From Bog-756 sp052326605 (GTDB lineage Bacteria > Actinomycetota > Acidimicrobiia > Acidimicrobiales > RAAP-2): a DNA stretch of 64,000 bases. A program made the position numbers and the translations under genes. The DNA is taken from NCBI GenBank assembly GCA_052326605.1, contig JBKQMB010000036.1:22644-86643 (forward strand). The letters run 5' to 3'. Below the pieces are notes generated by a model, which had not been told where the DNA came from, searched no databases, and was given only the letters and a program-made list of their open reading frames with translations. Below, piece by piece: positions 59,410 through 64,000 of this stretch (position 1 is the first letter of the stretch; each line of letters starts with the position of its first letter).

Positions 59410-62400
59410 TCAGTGCAGACTCAGAAGGGCAGCGGCCGCACGTCGCTCGACGGTCCCGTACCCGTGGGCCGCTGCAGTGGCATGCGCCCGGGTGAGAAGG
59501 TCCCGAGCCTTGTCCGTGTCACCGGGGGCCCCGCGCTCAGCGAGCATCCTTCCCCACAGAAGTTCTGTCCGGGCGGCGAAGAACGTCGCAGCCATCCGGT
59601 CGCTCATCGCTGCCGATTGGGCGAAGTAGGCGTCCGCCTCGTCGTAGTGGCCGAGGACAGTGGCGAGTCCGCCGAGATAGTGACTGACCGGGCCGAGGGC
59701 CGAGGCGCCGGTGGCGGGCAACTGATCGGCCCACGGGACGAGCCGGTCGAACAACGGCGCGGCGTACTTCGGGTCCCGGCACTCGATGGCGGCCTCGGCG
59801 AAATCGACCATGCCGGTCATCCAGATCTGGTCCTGGGGCAGGTCGAAGTCTGCGGCCGCGAACTCCTCCAGTAGGCGACTGGCATCGTCGGTGCGGTCTC
59901 CCTCCACATGGGCCTTGGCCAGCAGTGAAGCGAACAACCATCGGGAGATGTCGGGAGCCTCGGCGGCCATCTGTTCGATGAGTGGCGCGAGATCGCTCAT
60001 GGTCCCGCGTTGGCCGCTCACGACGATGAGCTGTGCGCCGAAGATGACGGCGGCGTCGGGTTGACCACACTCGGTGCCGATCCGGAGTGCCTCGGTCGCC
60101 AGCTCTTCCGCCCGGTCGGTGTCTCCGACGATCTGCGCCTGCAGCGCACGCACGAAGGTGTGCCCCCAGTTGAAGATCGGCTGGTCGAGCTGCTCGGTCA
60201 TCGACCCGTGGATGGCAATGCAGCGGTCCATCTCATCGATGTCCCCGGCGCGGGCGGCAGCCTCTGCGCGCCACTGCGCGGCCCAGAACACCTGCACGGG
60301 GTCACCGATCCGCTCGGCTCGAACCAGGGCGTCGGCCGTCCGGTTCAGCGACAGCTCGAGCAGGGACGGCACCTGGAGCGGGACGTGCAGGTGGTTGAGG
60401 ACACGCACGATGACGGCATCGGCACCCGACGACTCAGCGATGGCAACGGCCTCGTCGGCCAGGGCCTGCCGTCGGTCGAGTGGGCTGCCGTGGGCGAGCT
60501 CCGAGCACAGGGTCGCGAGCACCAGCGCCCGATCGGAGGTGTCCGTGGAGAGCAGATCGGCAGCCATCTCCAGGATCTCGACCTTCTCGGCATCGATGGC
60601 GCCGATCGCGCTGTAGAAGCCGCGATCGTTAGCCAGTGCCGCAGCAACGAGTCGCCGGGTGTCGCCGACCGCGGCCGCACTGCGTGCTGCGTCGAGGAGT
60701 GTGTCGCGGAAGGCCGGGTCGCCCGTCTGGCGCTGGGCCGCGCCGCGCCCGATGGCGAGGTCGAGCAACAGAACGGAATCCGGGTCGTCGTCTTCGGCAC
60801 AGAGGTCGAGGGCCTGGGTGTAGTACCGAAGGGCGTCGTCCGGGGCGAGGGCGTCCAGCGCGACGTCGGCCGCCTGGCGGGAGTACCCGATGGCCTTGGC
60901 CAGGTCGATGGGATGGCCGGCATTGACCCAGTGATGAGCGAGTTCGCGCACTCTTCTCTCGGAGTGGTCGCCGCAGAGGTCCTCCAACGCTTCGGCCACC
61001 AGCCGGTGTGCCCGGGCCCGGCGGGTCAGTCCCAGATCCTCGTACAGGGTGTGTTGGATGAGGGCGTGAGCGAAGCTGTAGTGCCCGGGGGCGCCGGTCA
61101 CCTCCCGCACCAGGGATGCGGCGCCGGCGGCGTCCAGGATGTCGAGCAGTGCGTCTTCCGAGGTCAGGGTGGCTCTCGCCAGGACGACGAGGTCGAAGTC
61201 CCGACCGATGACCGAGGCGATCGCCAGCGTGTGCTCGGCGTGCTGACCGAGTCGCACGACCCGGCCGCCGATCACCTCGCGCACGCTGTCGGGCAGGGCC
61301 ATCTGCTCGAGGCCGCCTTCCGACACCCACCGGCCCGTCGCGTCCTGACGGATGGCCCCGGTCTCCGAGAGATGACGCAGGACTTCACTCACGAAGAACG
61401 GGTTGCCGTCGGTCTCGCGGTAGACCGCGTGGGCGAGGTGCACCCCGGCGTCGTCGAGACGGTGACCGGCGGCAGCCTCCATGAACGACACCACCCTGTG
61501 GTCATCCAATCCGGCCAGCGCGATGCGGGAGACGCCACCGTGTCGCCGGAGCACCCCCAGCGTCTCTCGGAGCTCATGGGCATGCGACAACTCGCTGTCG
61601 CGATAGGTCCCCAGGACGAGGATCCGCACGGAGGGGTCGGCCGCCGCGAGGTGGCGGAGAAGCATCATGCTCCCCGTGTCCGCCCACTGGAGGTCATCGA
61701 GGACGAGGACCAGATGCTGGTCCTTCGATACCCTGGCCAACAAGGCGACCACGGCGGCGAAGAGAAGGTAGCGCTCCGAGTCGGAGTCGGTGGCCTTGGA
61801 CGGCGGAAGGTCCGGAACTCTTCCGACCAGGTCCGGGACGAGCCGGGCCAGTTCGGACCCTTGGGCCTCGAGCAGATCCGGGAGCCGGCCCTCGGCGGCG
61901 TGGGCGAGATAGTGACCGATCGCCTCGGCAAAGAGCTGATAAGGCGTGGCGAGGTCCTCCTCGCAGTGCCCGAACAGCACACAGGCCCCGCTGTCGAACG
62001 CCCACCGGGCCGCCTCGGCCACCAGGGTCGTCTTGCCCTGACCGGCCTCGCCCGAGACCAGCAGCACCTCGCGCCCATCGCCCGCGGCGACCCGCTTGAC
62101 GGCGCCGGTCAACACGGACAGTTCGGCCTCCCGTCCGAGCACGCCCACTCCTGGGCGAACGGTCAGGCGGCCCGGGAGCGGGACGGTCGTCCCGGAGTCG
62201 GTCTCTCCGATGGGGATGGGCTCCCAGAACACGCCGACGGTGGGGACCGGGTCGGGAAGTCCCTTCAGGGTGAGTTCCCCGACCGGCCGGCAGCTGTGGC
62301 GGCTGCGCCGACCGGCCATCAATCGCACCACGTCGGCGGCAAGGATCTCCCCGCTCCCGCAGGCGGCACAGAGCCGGGCCGCTTCGATGACCGGGTCACC

Positions 62401-62727
62401 GAAGTAGTCGTCTTCTTCGCGGGTCACCTCCCCTCCGCTGAGCCCGACCCGCAGGCCCACCGTATGCTCATGGTCGCGGTTGTCGCGTTCGACGGCTCGT
62501 TGCATGGCCACCGCACAGTCCAGGGCGGCCGACGCCGAGCCGAAGACCGCCATGAGGCCGTCACCCAGGTTCTTCACCTCGGTGCCACCCGCGTCGTCCA
62601 GGGTCTGGCGCAGGATCGAGAAGTGCCCCCGGCGGACCACGTCGGCGCCCTCGGGCGACAGGCGCTGCGACAACTCCGTCGAGCCCACCACGTCGGTGAA
62701 GAGGATCGCCACGTGTTCGGTGGTCAT
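59410..62727 (-). CDS. Adenylate cyclase-ATPase-TPR regulator
   Basis: A 1105-residue protein. Residues 5-170 are a class III nucleotidyl cyclase domain: metal Asps D12 (FTDVVGST) and D56 (NLGDGLM), with K52 nearby for base recognition. Residues 195-550 form a STAND/AAA-type ATPase with Walker A GEAGQGKT (226-233) and Walker B LVLVLDDLQWAD (DD 344-345). The C-terminal half is TPR-like helices. No DNA-binding domain is seen. It likely makes cAMP in response to a ligand or protein bound by the TPR part. ATG at 62727 follows GGGGAGGTGATGC. Confidence 0.92.
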   Translation of the reverse strand: MTTEHVAILFTDVVGSTELSQRLSPEGADVVRRGHFSILRQTLDDAGGTEVKNLGDGLMAVFGSASAALDCAVAMQRAVERDNRDHEHTVGLRVGLSGGEVTREEDDYFGDPVIEAARLCAACGSGEILAADVVRLMAGRRSRHSCRPVGELTLKGLPDPVPTVGVFWEPIPIGETDSGTTVPLPGRLTVRPGVGVLGREAELSVLTGAVKRVAAGDGREVLLVSGEAGQGKTTLVAEAARWAFDSGACVLFGHCEEDLATPYQLFAEAIGHYLAHAAEGRLPDLLEAQGSELARLVPDLVGRVPDLPPSKATDSDSERYLLFAAVVALLARVSKDQHLVLVLDDLQWADTGSMMLLRHLAAADPSVRILVLGTYRDSELSHAHELRETLGVLRRHGGVSRIALAGLDDHRVVSFMEAAAGHRLDDAGVHLAHAVYRETDGNPFFVSEVLRHLSETGAIRQDATGRWVSEGGLEQMALPDSVREVIGGRVVRLGQHAEHTLAIASVIGRDFDLVVLARATLTSEDALLDILDAAGAASLVREVTGAPGHYSFAHALIQHTLYEDLGLTRRARAHRLVAEALEDLCGDHSERRVRELAHHWVNAGHPIDLAKAIGYSRQAADVALDALAPDDALRYYTQALDLCAEDDDPDSVLLLDLAIGRGAAQRQTGDPAFRDTLLDAARSAAAVGDTRRLVAAALANDRGFYSAIGAIDAEKVEILEMAADLLSTDTSDRALVLATLCSELAHGSPLDRRQALADEAVAIAESSGADAVIVRVLNHLHVPLQVPSLLELSLNRTADALVRAERIGDPVQVFWAAQWRAEAAARAGDIDEMDRCIAIHGSMTEQLDQPIFNWGHTFVRALQAQIVGDTDRAEELATEALRIGTECGQPDAAVIFGAQLIVVSGQRGTMSDLAPLIEQMAAEAPDISRWLFASLLAKAHVEGDRTDDASRLLEEFAAADFDLPQDQIWMTGMVDFAEAAIECRDPKYAAPLFDRLVPWADQLPATGASALGPVSHYLGGLATVLGHYDEADAYFAQSAAMSDRMAATFFAARTELLWGRMLAERGAPGDTDKARDLLTRAHATAAAHGYGTVERRAAAALLSLH

Positions 62728-62903
62728 GCATCACCTCCCCGCATGCGACCACCACGGTAGCCGAGGCCTTGGAAAGCCGCTCAGGGTGACACCGGCAGCC
62801 GCCTTCCGAAGCAGCGGGATCCGCCCGCCCCCTGGCGTGGTTGCGGCGGGCCACGGCCCCCAGAGCGAAGCGCCGGCGAAGGGACCTACGGCGTGGTCAT
62901 CCC

Positions 62904-63366
62904 CTATGCCTGTTTGAGCTCGTCGGTGACCTGGAGCACGCGTGCGCGAGCGGATCGGGCGTGACGCGGTCGAATGCGCGGGCGACGTGGTCGCATCCAT
63001 GACCTTCGTCGGCCTCGTGCACCGCCCCCATGATGCCGTCGTCGAGGACCACTCGGTCGTGCAGCCACTCGGGCAGATCCTCGCCCCGGAGGTTCTGTCC
63101 CACCGTGCACGAGGCCCACGTACCGAACGTGCACCAGTTCGCGGTGTCCGGATCGACCAGCTCGGCCAGCCCGGCGGCGAGGTCGGAGTAGGTCTGGGTG
63201 ACCCAGTAGTTGCGGAGCACCCGATCGTCGGTGGCAAGGACTTCCTGCACATGGGTCGGCGAGGTTCCCCGATTCACTGCACACCCTGCTCGGCGTGGGC
63301 AACATGGCCATCGATCCGTTCGACAGCGATGGTGACAACGATGTCCGCGACGCCCTGGACGGTCAC
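62904..63366 (-). pseudogene. Hypothetical protein broken by two frameshifts
   Basis: GTG at 63366, with GGAAGGGG upstream, begins VTVQGVADIVVTIAVERIDG and HVAHAEQG but stops at about 63278. A second frame reads THVQEVLATDDRVLRNYWVT, LVDPDTANWCTFGTWASCTV and GQNLRGEDLPEWLHDRVVL. Near 62940 a third frame gives the end VLQVTDELKQA with TAG at 62904-62906. The three parts look like one protein with NWCTFxTWAS and GEDLP motifs of an uncharacterised actinobacterial family. Both breaks are one-base shifts. Confidence 0.5.
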
Positions 63367-63542
63367 CGAGGGTCCCCTTCCGCCTGCACGTCCTTACCGT
63401 GGGCGGCCAGGGGTTCGGCTCGCAGGAAGACACACGACGGGGCCGCCGACCAGTGGAAGCAGAGTGCCCTCGTCCACCGGCTCGGGGCCGAGGTGTCCGC
63501 GGGCTGGCCGCACGCGGTGCGCCTGCGTTCGGCGGTATGCCG

Positions 63543-64000
63543 CTATTCCAACTCGTCGTCGGGTGGCGCGCTGGTCAGGAGCTTCCGCCACTGATCTTCG
63601 GGCACGTTGGCCGGCGTGGTGGACTTGAGGAAGTCCTCGAGCACAGGGAGGAACCGGTCGGCGTCCCGCCACGGCAGGAAGTGCCCGGCGCCCTTGAGGA
63701 CCTCGAGCCGGGCCCCCGGGATGGCCTCGGCGGCACGGTAGGCGTGTTCCACCGGGATGATCCGGTCGCGGTCGCCCCAGACGATGAGGGTCGGAACCGC
63801 CGCAGCCAGGTACAGCCGGTCATGGGCGCTCACCCGCTGGCCGGCGATGTCGATCACCGAGCGCACGGTGTTGACGAAGGCCATCTGGCCGTGCCGGTCG
63901 GTCAGGGTCGTATAGCTGCGCCACACCTCGGTCAGGTTGATGCTCGGACGCCAGCCCACCCGCTTGGCCACGCCTCCGGGCCACTCGGCAGCCTCCCGGA
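63543..64000 (-). CDS. Alpha/beta hydrolase, partial at window end
   Basis: The C-terminal 150 residues or so of an alpha/beta hydrolase. VPTLIVWGDRDRIIPVEHAY carries the catalytic acid and VLKGAGHFLPWRDADRFLPV the catalytic His. The nucleophile region lies beyond position 64000. The frame continues to the edge without a stop, and the GTG at 63971 is internal. The C-terminus ends with an acidic SAPPDDELE tail. Confidence 0.85.
   Translation of the reverse strand, partial: REAAEWPGGVAKRVGWRPSINLTEVWRSYTTLTDRHGQMAFVNTVRSVIDIAGQRVSAHDRLYLAAAVPTLIVWGDRDRIIPVEHAYRAAEAIPGARLEVLKGAGHFLPWRDADRFLPVLEDFLKSTTPANVPEDQWRKLLTSAPPDDELE

Noticed and set aside
60010..62760. Plus-strand open frame of 916 codons
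   Set aside because: It mirrors the cyclase-ATPase-TPR gene, which has clear catalytic motifs; the opposite frame has His/Glu/Val-rich composition typical of antisense of GC-rich genes and no domain.
1..64000. CRISPR arrays, rRNA genes, insertion sequences with transposase, phage structural genes
   Set aside because: Looked for by eye and not found. The only tandem arrays are the 14-bp and 9-bp repeats, which lack spacers.

Overview
The window is GC-rich DNA from a high-GC actinobacterium (Actinomycetota). Support comes from DUF2510/DUF4328 and DUF3817 membrane proteins, a mycothiol-type DsbA nitroreductase homologue, an IdeR/DtxR-like iron box, a Zur-like box, a PPOX-class flavin/F420 enzyme remnant and a KAS/HMGS-DUF35 plus SCP-x-type thiolase gene set. 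An Acidimicrobiia-like member is my best guess, but that is inference; no rRNA or marker gene is present.

Layout. 0-6 kb: MFS exporter, small membrane proteins, an SDR oxidoreductase, an iron permease (FTR1/EfeU) with an iron box upstream, and a nitrobindin-like lipocalin. 6-10.3 kb: a frameshifted PPOX gene, the cysteine pair cysK-cysE with a promoter/operator, and a translationally coupled operon of a 45-residue protein and two double-hotdog thioesterases. 10.5-14.7 kb: small Cys/His-rich proteins, a GH13 alpha-glucosidase and an XRE regulator with a repeat-rich control region. 14.8-20.4 kb: class III aminotransferase, HAD-IIA phosphatase, padR-chrA under a 28-bp palindrome, and a small hypothetical protein with a terminator. 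20.9-28 kb: MFS-TetR efflux operon behind a perfect 13-bp inverted repeat, DegV, a second TetR and small hypothetical genes.

28.3-34.6 kb is the accessory part. Two inverted copies of a ~115-bp sequence bracket a PAS-PAS-HD-GYP phosphodiesterase, a membrane GGDEF cyclase, a 5'-truncated group II intron and a gene with an in-frame stop. tRNA-Arg(CCT) lies just outside, followed by two more frameshifted reading frames.

34.6-46.7 kb: Old Yellow Enzyme homologue, truncated hotdog, D-aminoacylase-like amidohydrolase, membrane proteins, a half-length aquaporin, YgjP-type metallopeptidase, cysteine dioxygenase-rhodanese operon, a zinc-binding lipoprotein with a Zur-like box, a DMT transporter, a DEDDh exonuclease and an MFS protein with a large extracytoplasmic insert.

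46.9-54.5 kb is the most coherent catabolic locus. On the minus strand lie ACAD, CoA-transferase, two MaoC/hotdog subunits and a second ACAD. Facing away from them on the plus strand are a fused HMGS/KAS-like-DUF35 protein and an SCP-x-type thiolase. The two sides share an intergenic region carrying a TetR-type inverted repeat. The parts match those of the mycobacterial cholesterol side-chain (igr) system: paired ACADs, paired hydratase subunits, DUF35 and a thiolase-like aldolase. In this case the DUF35 domain is fused to a thiolase-fold domain and the whole protein contains no cysteine. I consider this the best candidate for an undescribed system.

54.5-64 kb: membrane proteins (one YhhN lysoplasmalogenase-like), mycothiol nitroreductase-like DsbA protein, an alpha/beta hydrolase, a full-length aquaporin, a 1105-residue adenylate cyclase-ATPase-TPR regulator, a broken gene and a partial hydrolase running off the end. 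Apparent frameshifts or stops occur in at least six places. They could be real decay or assembly error, and the sequence alone cannot separate the two.
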